Positions 1 to 6,842 are shown, counted from the stretch's first letter. The stretch: 10,901 nt of DNA from Ruminococcus sp. (GCA_023667385.1 JAMPAE010000034.1:1-10901), one strand, 5' to 3'. Made by a program: numbers and translations. The notes: generated from the letters alone by a model not told the origin.

Positions 1-32
1 AATTAGAATACAATAAAGCATATACTTATTGC

Positions 33-40
33 AAGAGGTG
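33..40 (+). promoter_or_regulatory. Ribosome binding site of the ribbon-helix-helix gene
   Basis: AAGAGGTG lies 9 nt before the ATG at 50. It decides the start in favour of that ATG over the TTG at 29, which the site itself follows. Confidence 0.7.
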
Positions 41-49
41 ATTTTCAAT

Positions 50-238
50 ATGTCGAACTTCGTGCCGAAACAGTATAAAAAAGACCCGATTACAATTCGT
101 ATAGATTATGAAAAATTAGAACGCATAGACAAGCTGGCTCAAGAGTATAATCTGAGCCGAAGTGAATTTATCAACCAGTGCATTAATTTTGCGCTTGATA
201 ATATGACAGATATAGAAAAACAGGCTGACGAGAATTAA
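50..238 (+). CDS. Small ribbon-helix-helix (CopG/Arc-like) DNA-binding protein
   Basis: This 62-residue protein has the shape of a ribbon-helix-helix transcription factor. A short basic N-terminus leads to a beta strand (about residues 13-18, ITIRID), then helix A (about 20-33, with ERIDKLA) and helix B (about 37-51, beginning SRSEFI). Such proteins bind DNA as dimers through paired beta strands and act as repressors or antitoxins. An in-frame TTG at 29 exists, but the ATG at 50 sits 9 nt behind a good ribosome site, so I chose the ATG. A TACAAT at 9-14 could be its -10 box, but any -35 would lie outside the window. No toxin gene follows, because the gene ends inside a terminator. It may be an orphan antitoxin or a stand-alone regulator; the upstream neighbour is not visible. 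The fold call is fairly sure, the target unknown. Confidence 0.8.
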   Translation: MSNFVPKQYKKDPITIRIDYEKLERIDKLAQEYNLSRSEFINQCINFALDNMTDIEKQADEN

Positions 239-262
239 CCCAACGTCAGCCTGTTATTTTTT
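219..262. terminator. Bidirectional intrinsic terminator between convergent genes
   Basis: A 12-bp perfect stem (219-230 with 244-255, AACAGGCTGACG) encloses a 13-nt loop and is followed on the + strand by TTATTTTTT. Read on the minus strand, the same hairpin is followed by TTTTTC, so it can also end the leftward SEDS transcript, whose stop codon is at 266. The left arm is coding sequence: it encodes the last residues of the ribbon-helix-helix protein, and the stop codon falls in the loop. Confidence 0.85.
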
Positions 263-265
263 CAT

Positions 266-1441
266 TCAATTCCCATATTGCTTGGCGATTCGGTTATAGC
301 GGTAATCATCATAGCCGATTCCTTGCGAGCTTCGGTAAACACTCAGAACAAGCCCCACCGCAAGATAAAGGCAGATTACTGATGAGCCGCCGGCACTGAT
401 GAACGGCAGGGTGATACCGATAACCGGGAGAATCATTGTGCACATTCCGATGTTAACGACCACCTGCGCAATAATCATGAACAGCACGCCGTAGCACATC
501 ATTGAAGCGGCATAATCATTTGACCTTTTTGCAACGTGGATGATTCGTGCCGCAAGCAAAATGAACAGCAGAAGCAAGCCAACAGCGCCAACAAACCCAA
601 GTTCTTCACAAATTGCCGAAAAAATCATGTCATTTTCAATCATCGGAACAGAGTTGCTTTGCGTAAATTCACCCTTGAACAAGCCTGAACCGAGGAAACC
701 GCCCTCTTTCATTGCGTTAAGCGCCTGCTGCTGCTGATAGATCTCTTTCGGGTAATCGGCAGGGTTGAACAGTGCAAGAATGCGGTTGCGCTGAATTTCA
801 CCAAAGACCTTGTACCAGATGATTGGCGAAACGGCGGCGACTGCTGCTGCTCCCGCAGGGAAATACAGCCAATGAATGCCCGAAATAAATGCCATGCCGA
901 TAAACATAAACACAAAAATCAGCGCTGAACCCATGTCACCCGTGACAACAACAAGCAAAATCGGAATTGCGGCATGGATGCACAGCGGCAAAACATTTTT
1001 CAGGCTTGAAAGGTCGTTTTTGACCTTGCTCAAATGATAAGAAAACGTAATGATGAAGCCGATTTTCAGAATTTCTGATGGCTGTAGGTATAGACGACCG
1101 GTTATTTTCAGCCATGACCTTGCCGATTCACGGGCGTCCGGTGCAGTACCGAGCGGAGTGAACAGCAAAAACATCAGAAACAGCGACCCTGCCGCTGCCA
1201 GCGGCCACAGCTTCAAAATCAAATCGTAATCTATGAATGAAATCACCATGCAGATGCAAAAACCAAGGGCAATTGCAAGAATCATAACGATGGCATCACG
1301 TGAAATCAAATCACCGTCACCAACGGTACGCATGGTTGTGCTTGCAACCATCACTGCACCAACTGCTGAAAGCAGCAGGCACAAGCCGAGGAAAATTTTA
1401 TCGGTTTCCCTGAAACCTTTTTTCAATGCTTTAAAAGTCAA
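266..1441 (-). CDS. SEDS-family peptidoglycan glycosyltransferase (RodA/FtsW/SpoVE)
   Basis: This 391-residue polytopic membrane protein belongs to the SEDS family, which polymerises lipid II into glycan strands in partnership with a class B penicillin-binding protein. Family marks seen: SWLKI...LQPSEILKI (about 109-127), TGDMGSALI (167-175), GGFLGSGLFKG (247-257), ENDMIFSAICEELGFVG (269-285), and GITLPFISAGGSS (342-354). D271 aligns with the essential Asp of the usual HTDFIF motif. About ten membrane helices are expected and the length is normal. The start is TTG at 1441; an in-frame TAG two codons upstream rules out anything longer, and later Met codons would cut the first helix. The ribosome site is weak (GGACGTGA). 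It stands alone, with no PBP gene beside it, so I cannot say whether it serves elongation, division or sporulation. The length and the NIGM segment lean towards RodA. Confidence 0.93.
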   Translation of the reverse strand: MTFKALKKGFRETDKIFLGLCLLLSAVGAVMVASTTMRTVGDGDLISRDAIVMILAIALGFCICMVISFIDYDLILKLWPLAAAGSLFLMFLLFTPLGTAPDARESARSWLKITGRLYLQPSEILKIGFIITFSYHLSKVKNDLSSLKNVLPLCIHAAIPILLVVVTGDMGSALIFVFMFIGMAFISGIHWLYFPAGAAAVAAVSPIIWYKVFGEIQRNRILALFNPADYPKEIYQQQQALNAMKEGGFLGSGLFKGEFTQSNSVPMIENDMIFSAICEELGFVGAVGLLLLFILLAARIIHVAKRSNDYAASMMCYGVLFMIIAQVVVNIGMCTMILPVIGITLPFISAGGSSVICLYLAVGLVLSVYRSSQGIGYDDYRYNRIAKQYGN

Positions 1442-1484
1442 AATCTATCACGTCCATTTTTTTGCTTAGGATGAATCTTATACT

Positions 1485-1514
1485 ATTATATTATAAATTA
1501 CCTTAATATTTCAA
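1485..1514 (-). promoter_or_regulatory. Promoter of the SEDS gene (leftward)
   Basis: On the minus strand, TTGAAA (1509-1514) and TATAAT (1485-1490) are separated by 18 bp. The predicted start near 1478 gives a leader of about 37 nt before the TTG codon at 1441. A second, overlapping TATAAT has poorer spacing. Confidence 0.6.
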
Positions 1515-1523
1515 GTGATAACG

Positions 1524-1551
1524 TTGACATATTTGGTTTTTATGGTACAAT
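1524..1551 (+). promoter_or_regulatory. Promoter of tsaE-tsaB (rightward)
   Basis: TTGACA (1524-1529) and TACAAT (1546-1551) are 16 bp apart, with an extended -10 TGG just before the hexamer. The predicted start is near 1558. Its -35 box lies only 9 bp from the -35 box of the divergent SEDS promoter. Confidence 0.75.
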
Positions 1552-1567
1552 TATTAAGATAAAATGC

Positions 1568-1576
1568 AAAGGGGGG
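1568..1576 (+). promoter_or_regulatory. Ribosome binding site of tsaE
   Basis: AAAGGGGGG ends 8 nt before the ATG at 1585. It favours that start over the ATG at 1564, which would lie only about 6 nt from the predicted transcript start and has no ribosome site. Confidence 0.65.
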
Positions 1577-1584
1577 CTGCACTT

Positions 1585-2028
1585 ATGTTTGAAGTTGTGA
1601 CAAACGGCGTGAATGAAACAGAAGCATTTGCCGAAAGAATGGCAAAAAAGCTTTGCGGTCCTGTTGTTGTTGCATTTTTCGGCGGACTTGGAATGGGCAA
1701 AACCGCTTTCACAAGGGGACTTGCCAAAGGTCTCGGCATTAAAAGCGATGTTTCAAGCCCAACTTTTGCAATTGTTAACGAATATCACGGCGAAAAATCG
1801 CTTTATCATTTTGATATGTACCGCATTGAAACATGGGATGATCTTTACACAACGGGCTTTTTTGATTTTTATGAAACAGGCGGTATTCTTGCTGTTGAGT
1901 GGAGCGAAAACATTGAAAATGCGCTGCCCGAAAACACAATCAAGGTCAGCATAAGCCGTGGCAGTAATGATAACGAACGCATAATTAAAATTGAGGGACA
2001 GGGTGAATATGAGAATTTTAGCTGTTGA
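1585..2028 (+). CDS. tsaE: tRNA t6A modification ATPase TsaE
   Basis: TsaE is the P-loop ATPase that works with TsaB and TsaD in the cytoplasm to place threonylcarbamoyl on A37 of ANN-decoding tRNAs (t6A). From the start chosen here the protein has 147 residues, the usual length. The Walker A loop GGLGMGKTA is at 33-41, followed by the family signature SPTFAIVNEY (58-67), HFDMYR (75-80) and the EWSENI block (105-110). These are diagnostic of the former YjeE family. The next gene starts inside it, with a 20-nt overlap in another frame, which suggests translational coupling with its partner TsaB. The ATG at 1564 would add seven residues and is less likely. Confidence 0.95.
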   Translation: MFEVVTNGVNETEAFAERMAKKLCGPVVVAFFGGLGMGKTAFTRGLAKGLGIKSDVSSPTFAIVNEYHGEKSLYHFDMYRIETWDDLYTTGFFDFYETGGILAVEWSENIENALPENTIKVSISRGSNDNERIIKIEGQGEYENFSC

Positions 2029-2707
2029 CACAAGTGCAGTTTGCGCAAGCGTTGCCATCACGGAAAACGGAAAAATCATCAGCCTTTGCAGCAATAACGC
2101 AGGACTCACGCATTCAAGGACACTGCTGCCCATGATTGACTCGGCACTGAAAAACAGCGAAACATCACTTGATTCAATTGACTGTTTTGCCTGTGCAAAC
2201 GGACCCGGCTCATTCACCGGAATACGCATCGGCATTTCTGCAATCAAAGGGCTTGCGGACGGACTTTCAAAAAAGTGCATTGCTGTTTCCACGCTTGAAG
2301 GCTTGGCATATAACCTGCTTGGACAAAACGTCATCGCCTGCCCTGTCATGGATGCAAGATGCAGCCAGGTTTACACGGCAATTTTTGATGTTAACGGCAG
2401 TCAAATTGAAAGACTGACCGACGATGAGGCAATCAAAATTGACGAGCTTGCAGAAAAGCTCAAGACTTATGACAAGCCTGTTGTGTTTGTTGGTGACGGA
2501 GCAGAAATTTGTCACAAAGCAATCGGACATTCAATTGCGGCTTCGGTCATCAGGTTTCAGAATGCAGCAAGTGTTGCATTTGCTGCGGAAAACAATTTTG
2601 ACAAAAGCAAGCTGCTTTCACCCGGAGAAATCATGCCTGCCTATCTCAGGCTTCCGCAGGCTGAGCGTGAACTGAAAGCAAAACAGTCAGGTCAACTGAA
2701 AAAGTAA
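2009..2707 (+). CDS. tsaB: tRNA t6A modification scaffold protein TsaB
   Basis: TsaB is a catalytically inactive paralogue of TsaD that dimerises with it and is needed for t6A synthesis. The 232-residue protein begins MRILAVDTS, the first strand of the ASKHA fold, and carries THSRTLLP (34-41) and the hallmark GPGSFTGIRIG (65-75). The C-terminal PAYLR (210-214) is also typical. An in-frame TTG at 1991 would add six residues. I prefer the ATG at 2009 because the conserved family N-terminus begins there and purine-rich GAGGGACAGGGTG precedes it. In many Firmicutes rimI and tsaD follow; here neither does, and rpiB comes after a 77-bp gap, so TsaD must be encoded elsewhere. Length is normal and nothing looks broken. 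Confidence 0.95.
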   Translation: MRILAVDTSAVCASVAITENGKIISLCSNNAGLTHSRTLLPMIDSALKNSETSLDSIDCFACANGPGSFTGIRIGISAIKGLADGLSKKCIAVSTLEGLAYNLLGQNVIACPVMDARCSQVYTAIFDVNGSQIERLTDDEAIKIDELAEKLKTYDKPVVFVGDGAEICHKAIGHSIAASVIRFQNAASVAFAAENNFDKSKLLSPGEIMPAYLRLPQAERELKAKQSGQLKK

Positions 2708-2784
2708 AAAGTTAAAAATAATAAATTAAAATAAGGCAACAACCATTTTCTGTGTTGTTATCTTTAAAGTAAGGAGTAATAAAA

Positions 2785-3234
2785 ATGATAGCATTAGGAG
2801 CAGACCACGGCGGATTTGAACTGAAAGAGGAAATCAAAAAGCATCTTGATTCAATCGGTGTTGAGTATAAGGATTTCGGCACATACTCACCTGAATCAAT
2901 TGACTATGCTGCAATCGCATATAAAACCTGCAAAAGCGTTGTCAGCGGCGAATGTGAAAAGGCAATTCTCTGCTGCGGCACAGGCATTGGCATTTCAATG
3001 GCGGCAAACAAGGTCAAGGGTATCAGGGCTGCCTGCTGTTCAGATTATTTCAGCGCAAAATTCACAAGACTTCACAATGACGCAAACGCACTTTGCATGG
3101 GCGGCAGAGTTGTTGGTGCAGGCCTTGCAATGGAAATGGTTGACGTTTTCCTTTCAACCGAATTTGAGGGCGGCAGACATCAGAGAAGAGTTGACCAGAT
3201 TATGGCAATCGAAAGCGGCACGTTCGAGGATTGA
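2785..3234 (+). CDS. rpiB: Ribose-5-phosphate isomerase B
   Basis: RpiB interconverts ribose 5-phosphate and ribulose 5-phosphate in the non-oxidative pentose phosphate pathway. The 149-residue protein shows the LacAB/RpiB family marks: ADHGGFELK (6-14), CCGTGIGISMAANK (63-76) and TRLHNDANALCMGGRVVG (94-111). C64 aligns with the catalytic Cys and H98 with the ring-opening His of characterised RpiB enzymes. AAGGAG at 2771-2776 lies 8 nt before the ATG. The gene lies 77 bp after tsaB with no convincing promoter or terminator between, so it may be read from the tsaE promoter; a hairpin follows it. LacA/LacB-type sugar phosphate isomerases are the main alternative, but no lactose or galactose genes are nearby. 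Confidence 0.93.
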   Translation: MIALGADHGGFELKEEIKKHLDSIGVEYKDFGTYSPESIDYAAIAYKTCKSVVSGECEKAILCCGTGIGISMAANKVKGIRAACCSDYFSAKFTRLHNDANALCMGGRVVGAGLAMEMVDVFLSTEFEGGRHQRRVDQIMAIESGTFED

Positions 3235-3268
3235 TTGCCGATAAATGCACCTGAGAAAATAAAATCAC

Positions 3269-3296
3269 AAAGCAGGCTAAAACGAGGTCTGCTTTT
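3269..3296 (+). terminator. Intrinsic terminator after rpiB
   Basis: AGCAGGCT (3271-3278) pairs with GGTCTGCT (3286-3293), including two G-U pairs, and flanking AA/TT can extend the stem. The loop is 7 nt and the tail is TTTT followed by C. It lies about 35 nt after the rpiB stop codon. Confidence 0.6.
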
Positions 3297-3320
3297 CGCT
3301 TTGCATCAAAAATTAAATTA

Positions 3321-3349
3321 TTGACTGCTTTGCAACATTGGGGTATAAT
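3321..3349 (+). promoter_or_regulatory. Promoter of the membrane protein-ArsR unit
   Basis: TTGACT (3321-3326) and a perfect TATAAT (3344-3349) are spaced by 17 bp, giving a predicted start near 3356. It lies just after the rpiB terminator, so the two genes downstream form their own transcription unit. The AT-rich TATAATATAGTATATAT tract that includes the -10 box could hold an ArsR operator, but I do not see a clear 12-2-12 ArsR dyad. Confidence 0.75.
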
Positions 3350-3371
3350 ATAGTATATATAATGAAAATCA

Positions 3372-3902
3372 ATGGATGTGGGAATTGTGAAAAATAAAAC
3401 CGGCTTAACTAAAACAGAAAAATATAAGAAAGAAATCAGAAATCTTCGCAACAGCGTTTTGCTGGTGGTTGTTTTCACGATGGTTGACATTGTTCTGTGC
3501 GCCGCAAAACCGCTCACAAGCTTTCCGCTGACTGCATTTTGCCCTCATTTTCTCATGACACTCACCTATTCCATGGCTGACAGCAACACCGGAATGCTCA
3601 GCTTTTACATCGGCATAGTCATGGCGGCAATCATTGTTTTGGCTTATCTGATTTTGTTTTTCATGATGCGCAAAAAGCAAAGGCGAACAATTTCTGCGCT
3701 GATTTTCTTTCTGATTGACACGGTAATTATGATTTACGGCATTTTCTTCGTTTTTCATGAAAGCCCGTTTTCACCTTTTATTTTTGACATTGTGTTCCAC
3801 ATCATTCTTTTGGAAAAGGGAATCAAGGGTGTCATTGCATTTTTCAAGCTCAAAAAAATCAACAATCAAGCTGTTACTCACGCCGAAGCAAAGGAGGCTT
3901 AA
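3372..3902 (+). CDS. Unrecognised four-helix membrane protein, in operon with ArsR regulator
   Basis: I do not recognise the family. The 176-residue protein has a basic, polar N-terminus (1-27), then predicted membrane segments at about 28-46, 77-98, 107-128 and 134-157. Between the first two lies a moderately hydrophobic loop (47-76) with two Pro and one Cys. A basic MMRKKQRR patch (98-105) between helices 2 and 3 suggests a cytoplasmic loop, placing both ends inside. The start is uncertain: ATG at 3372 has no clear ribosome site and a leader of about 16 nt, while GTG at 3387 would drop five residues and follows a weak GGA. It ends in the codons that form the ribosome site of the ArsR gene, overlapping it by one base. 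That coupling suggests control by a metal or other ArsR ligand, perhaps as a transporter or membrane stress protein; this is inference only. Confidence 0.8.
   Translation: MDVGIVKNKTGLTKTEKYKKEIRNLRNSVLLVVVFTMVDIVLCAAKPLTSFPLTAFCPHFLMTLTYSMADSNTGMLSFYIGIVMAAIIVLAYLILFFMMRKKQRRTISALIFFLIDTVIMIYGIFFVFHESPFSPFIFDIVFHIILLEKGIKGVIAFFKLKKINNQAVTHAEAKEA
3891..3897 (+). promoter_or_regulatory. Ribosome binding site of arsR-type gene, inside the previous gene
   Basis: AAGGAGG is a near-perfect site made from the Lys-Glu-Ala codons that end the upstream membrane protein gene. It lies 4 nt before the ATG at 3902 and 7 nt before the ATG at 3905, so the second Met may be the true start. Confidence 0.7.
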
Positions 3903-4264
3903 TGATGGGTAAAAATGAACTTTCATGCGATTGCAACCACATTCACGAGGGTATTGTTGAAAAAACGCAAAAAAAAATGCCGACCGATGAAATCATCTGC
4001 GACATTGCGGAATTTTTCAAGGTATTCGCCGACAGCACCCGCATCAAAATCCTTTGCGCACTGCATGAAAACGAGCTTTGCGTTTGCGACATTGCCGTTG
4101 TGCTCAACATGACAAAATCAGCCGTTTCACATCAGTTGAAAATTCTGCGACAGGCAAACCTTGTCAAAAACCGCAAAGACGGCAAAATTGTCTACTACTC
4201 CCTCTCTGACGACCACGTCAGAAAGATTTTTGACATGGCAGTTGAACATTTGGAAGAGCTGTGA
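3902..4264 (+). CDS. ArsR/SmtB-family metal-sensing repressor, CadC-like
   Basis: This 120-residue winged-helix repressor belongs to the ArsR/SmtB family, whose dimers leave DNA on binding metal. Seen: FFKVFADSTRIKILCAL (38-54), the ELCVCD metal box (58-63), the recognition helix TKSAVSHQLKILRQANLV (71-88), and the wing RKDGKIVYYSL (91-101). Possible ligands for two sites are present. C60 and C62 with an N-terminal C9/C11 resemble the Cys-rich alpha-3N site of CadC. D103, H105, H116 and E119 reproduce the D-x-H-x10-H-x2-E pattern of the CadC alpha-5 site. CadC senses Cd/Pb/Zn, so a thiophilic or divalent metal is likely here. The Cys/His pattern at the N-terminus (CDCNHIH) is common in clostridial relatives, often beside P-type metal ATPases. 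Here none follows; the only partner is the membrane protein before it. The start may be the second Met, at 3905. Confidence 0.93.
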   Translation: MMGKNELSCDCNHIHEGIVEKTQKKMPTDEIICDIAEFFKVFADSTRIKILCALHENELCVCDIAVVLNMTKSAVSHQLKILRQANLVKNRKDGKIVYYSLSDDHVRKIFDMAVEHLEEL

Positions 4265-4285
4265 GTGGGATAAAACAAATTTCAG

Positions 4286-4319
4286 CGAGCGACTGATTCA
4301 TCTCAGCCGCTCGTTTTTT
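4286..4319 (+). terminator. Strong intrinsic terminator after the ArsR gene
   Basis: CGAGCG (4286-4291) pairs with CGCTCG (4308-4313); after one A-C mismatch, CTGA pairs with TCAG, closing a 6-nt loop. Six T residues (4314-4319) follow. The convergent DUF2812 gene ends 2 nt beyond. On the minus strand the hairpin has only a mixed TTTGTTTT tail, so leftward termination is possible but weaker. Confidence 0.85.
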
Positions 4320-4320
4320 A

Positions 4321-5562
4321 TTATTCAGCCGCCAATGCATCGTGCAAAATCTGCACGGCATTATCTTTTTCTGTGTGGACAACAAAAACATAATCGCCGG
4401 CGGAGGCAACAACGGCATACTCTGCGCCGATGTATTCATAATACGTCATTTCACCAAGTGTTTTTTCTCCGCTTTCATGTGAGTAACCAACATCGTCAAA
4501 CCAGTCTAATTTTTCCTGCATGAATCTGTTCCTGATTTTTTGGTTGCGGCTGACGAGCATTTTGAAATTCCAGCCGGCGTCATAAAACTGCGCAAGGCGT
4601 GATTGCGAAACGTCAATTTCATGATCCAAGTCAAGCTCGGCTGAAATCTTTTCTGCTAATGTGGTTTCATCCGGAACTTTCGGGAGCAGGTTCGGCAGGC
4701 AAACAAGTCCAACAATCATCACGGAGATTACAGCGAAGAAAACAGCCGTTTTCTTTTTCAGTGATTTTGAAATTAGCTTCTTTTTGTGCATATTCCACGC
4801 CGTATACGGTATAAATATCAGCAGGCTCACTATCAAAATATTGATGATGTTGAAGATACTTATACGGTTATAGAACCACATAGTCATGACCAAAAAGAGC
4901 ATACAGGTTATTATCGCTTCAATTGCATCATATAATGCGTATTTATCCTTATCCGCCTGATTGTTGAACCTAAGCTTTTCGCCCCTGCCAACTTCTGCCT
5001 TTCTTTTAATCAGCCATAAAAATTCGCCGCCAAGTCTGGCAATGTACGACAGCAGTATCATCGGAACCATAGCAATTGCAGCCAATGCATCAGAGCTTGA
5101 AACAATATCCTCGAAATCCATCATATGCATCCAAAGCGCAATCTGTATAACATATAATGCCAATGATCCGAGCATTGAAAAAACTGCCTTTCTCCACAAA
5201 GTCTTTGCAATGATCGACAGTTTCATTTTGTCATCGGTCATGATGTCGGTCGTGTCTTTGCAATATGTTTTAAAAACATACAAGCCTTTTTCATCAAAGG
5301 CAACAAACCTCCAACCTCCCGCTTCGCACATCTGCACAAATTCTCTGTCAACAAAAAACGTATCTCCGTTTGCAAAAATTTCACATGAATACTTCACCCA
5401 CGATGGCTCGCACTTTTCAAACGTCATCGTGTCCTTGTCAAGCTTCACAAGCCGCAACCCCTCACGGTGCTTTTCTTCAAGAAATTCCTCCATGGCGGTG
5501 AGGTCTTTATAGGTAAACTCCTGTGCGTATGTAATCTTGTCATCTTTCTTTTTCCTGCACAT
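4321..5562 (-). CDS. DUF2812-domain membrane protein, second copy
   Basis: The 413-residue protein opens with a DUF2812-like domain (about 12-105): FTYKDLTAMEEFLEEKHREG, KCEP, then CEAGGWRF and GLYVF. A conserved DDKMKLSIIAK linker comes next, then about five hydrophobic segments (roughly 127-148, 161-186, 213-231, 234-255 and 273-293). A soluble C-terminal region of about 115 residues, probably outside the cell, ends the protein. The domain's function is unknown; DUF2812 proteins are typically encoded beside PadR regulators. The usual Trp after EG in the first motif is Leu here, while the sister copy keeps it. An in-frame GTG at 5571 lies in the ribosome site, so I chose the ATG at 5562. It follows its paralogue by 5 nt, so the two are surely co-transcribed. 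Membrane sensing or envelope protection is a guess from context only. Confidence 0.85.
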   Translation of the reverse strand: MCRKKKDDKITYAQEFTYKDLTAMEEFLEEKHREGLRLVKLDKDTMTFEKCEPSWVKYSCEIFANGDTFFVDREFVQMCEAGGWRFVAFDEKGLYVFKTYCKDTTDIMTDDKMKLSIIAKTLWRKAVFSMLGSLALYVIQIALWMHMMDFEDIVSSSDALAAIAMVPMILLSYIARLGGEFLWLIKRKAEVGRGEKLRFNNQADKDKYALYDAIEAIITCMLFLVMTMWFYNRISIFNIINILIVSLLIFIPYTAWNMHKKKLISKSLKKKTAVFFAVISVMIVGLVCLPNLLPKVPDETTLAEKISAELDLDHEIDVSQSRLAQFYDAGWNFKMLVSRNQKIRNRFMQEKLDWFDDVGYSHESGEKTLGEMTYYEYIGAEYAVVASAGDYVFVVHTEKDNAVQILHDALAAE

Positions 5563-5567
5563 TATAA

Positions 5568-6842
5568 TCACTCCTCAGTTTGCTTTTGTGACAACAGAAC
5601 TTCCTTTAATAATTTAGCTGTATCTTCAGTGTAATCATTCATTTCAATCACATATTCGCCGCATACTGCAAGGCAGTGTGTGGGTTCTTCATCGATGTAT
5701 GCGACATAAACTTTAAATCCGTTTTCTTCATCAACAATGCAGGACATTTCTCCGTATATATCAGTTATATATTTTAAATACAGTTGTCTCATGAATGGAA
5801 GCTTCATAATATGTACTTTAATTTCAGGAAATCTATCGTCCTCATAATAGTAAACTTCCGGGTCTTTATAATCCTCATAAAAATAATATTCATGATAATA
5901 TCTTAACCATGTGCTTTTAGTTTCGTCATAGTACACAGAAAACTTTGATGAAACAGTGTCAGTCAGCTTCGTGTCTTCCTCACCTTTCGGAAAAGCAAAC
6001 GCAAAAACAGCAGCTATGCCGAAAAATACAGCAACGATTACTGCAACAAATACGCTGAATTTCTTCTTGAGCTTTTTGCTAATATCATCCGACTTAGAAA
6101 TATGCCAAATAGTTATGCCTGCAACACATAAAAATACAACAATAGGAATTAAATAAAATTCCCAAGACACAATGATTGCAGCCATAGCCAAAAAGGCGTA
6201 TATAATATAACATACTCTATCTCTGACATAACACTTCTCAGCCGTTTTCAGATTGTTTGTCATCAACGGCTGATTATTTTTTATCTCTTTTTTCCGCTTA
6301 ACACACCATACTATTAAGCTGAGCAAATCCTTGAAAAAGTCAAACACCACAAGAAATACTATTAAAAATTCCTCGAAATAAAACGGATTATAAAGCTGCC
6401 TGAAATTATCAAACAGTGTAATGGATTTCATAATTATCCAAACACCAACCGCAAGGAGAAGTATGATTCTTTTTGAAATGAAGCTTTTTGCCATAATCGA
6501 CAGCTTCATTTTATCATCATTCATGATTTTTGGCAGGGTTTCATCGTTAGTACGAAAAATGTATATGCCGTTCCAATCCGAAGCAACAAATTCCCATCCT
6601 GCGTCCTCACAAAACGAGATATACTCCTCGTCATACTTTGGTCTGTTCGGTGCTTTGTATGCCTCACAGCAATATCTCGACTCAGACGGCTCACACTTTC
6701 TGAATTTCATTTTGTTTTTGTCATATTCAATAAGCAGCCAGCCCTCCTGTTGCTTTGCTTCAAGAAACTCCTCAATTGCCGCAAGATCTCTATATGTAAA
6801 ATTAACTCTCAATTCCATTACATTATCATTAAGCTTTTTCAT
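5568..6842 (-). CDS. DUF2812-domain membrane protein, first copy
   Basis: This 424-residue protein is a clear paralogue of the gene after it. It shares FTYRDLAAIEEFLEAK (15-30), EGW (33-35), KCEP (49-52), AGWEFV (81-86), GIYIF (92-96), DDKMKLSIMAK (109-119) and a KKLKKK motif before the last helix. Predicted membrane segments lie at about 124-142, 155-180, 209-227, 229-247 and 262-284. The C-terminal region (285-424) differs most from the paralogue and contains an unusual tyrosine-rich stretch: 11 Tyr within residues 304-333, mixed with Asp and Glu. The ATG at 6842 is 8 nt behind an AAGGAG that overlaps the stop region of the PadR gene; the gap between genes is 12 nt. It is therefore under PadR control in the same transcript. 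The biochemical function is unknown. Confidence 0.85.
   Translation of the reverse strand: MKKLNDNVMELRVNFTYRDLAAIEEFLEAKQQEGWLLIEYDKNKMKFRKCEPSESRYCCEAYKAPNRPKYDEEYISFCEDAGWEFVASDWNGIYIFRTNDETLPKIMNDDKMKLSIMAKSFISKRIILLLAVGVWIIMKSITLFDNFRQLYNPFYFEEFLIVFLVVFDFFKDLLSLIVWCVKRKKEIKNNQPLMTNNLKTAEKCYVRDRVCYIIYAFLAMAAIIVSWEFYLIPIVVFLCVAGITIWHISKSDDISKKLKKKFSVFVAVIVAVFFGIAAVFAFAFPKGEEDTKLTDTVSSKFSVYYDETKSTWLRYYHEYYFYEDYKDPEVYYYEDDRFPEIKVHIMKLPFMRQLYLKYITDIYGEMSCIVDEENGFKVYVAYIDEEPTHCLAVCGEYVIEMNDYTEDTAKLLKEVLLSQKQTEE
5571..5576 (-). promoter_or_regulatory. Ribosome binding site of the second DUF2812 gene
   Basis: GAGGAG on the minus strand, formed by the last two Glu codons of the upstream paralogue, lies 8 nt before the ATG at 5562. 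It overlaps the alternative GTG at 5571, which therefore cannot be the start. Confidence 0.75.

Noticed and set aside
29..238. Ribbon-helix-helix protein as the antitoxin of a toxin-antitoxin pair
   Set aside because: No toxin gene follows, since the gene ends in a terminator, and only 49 bp upstream are visible. The idea cannot be supported here.
2731..2764. Hairpin between tsaB and rpiB (AACAAC paired with GTTGTT)
   Set aside because: The stem is only six AT-rich pairs with a 10-nt loop and the tail (ATCTTT) lacks a T-run, so I do not call it a terminator.
4961..5512. Long + strand open frame of 183 codons opposite the second DUF2812 gene
   Set aside because: It lies wholly opposite a well-supported coding gene with paralogue similarity, and has no ribosome site or recognisable domain.
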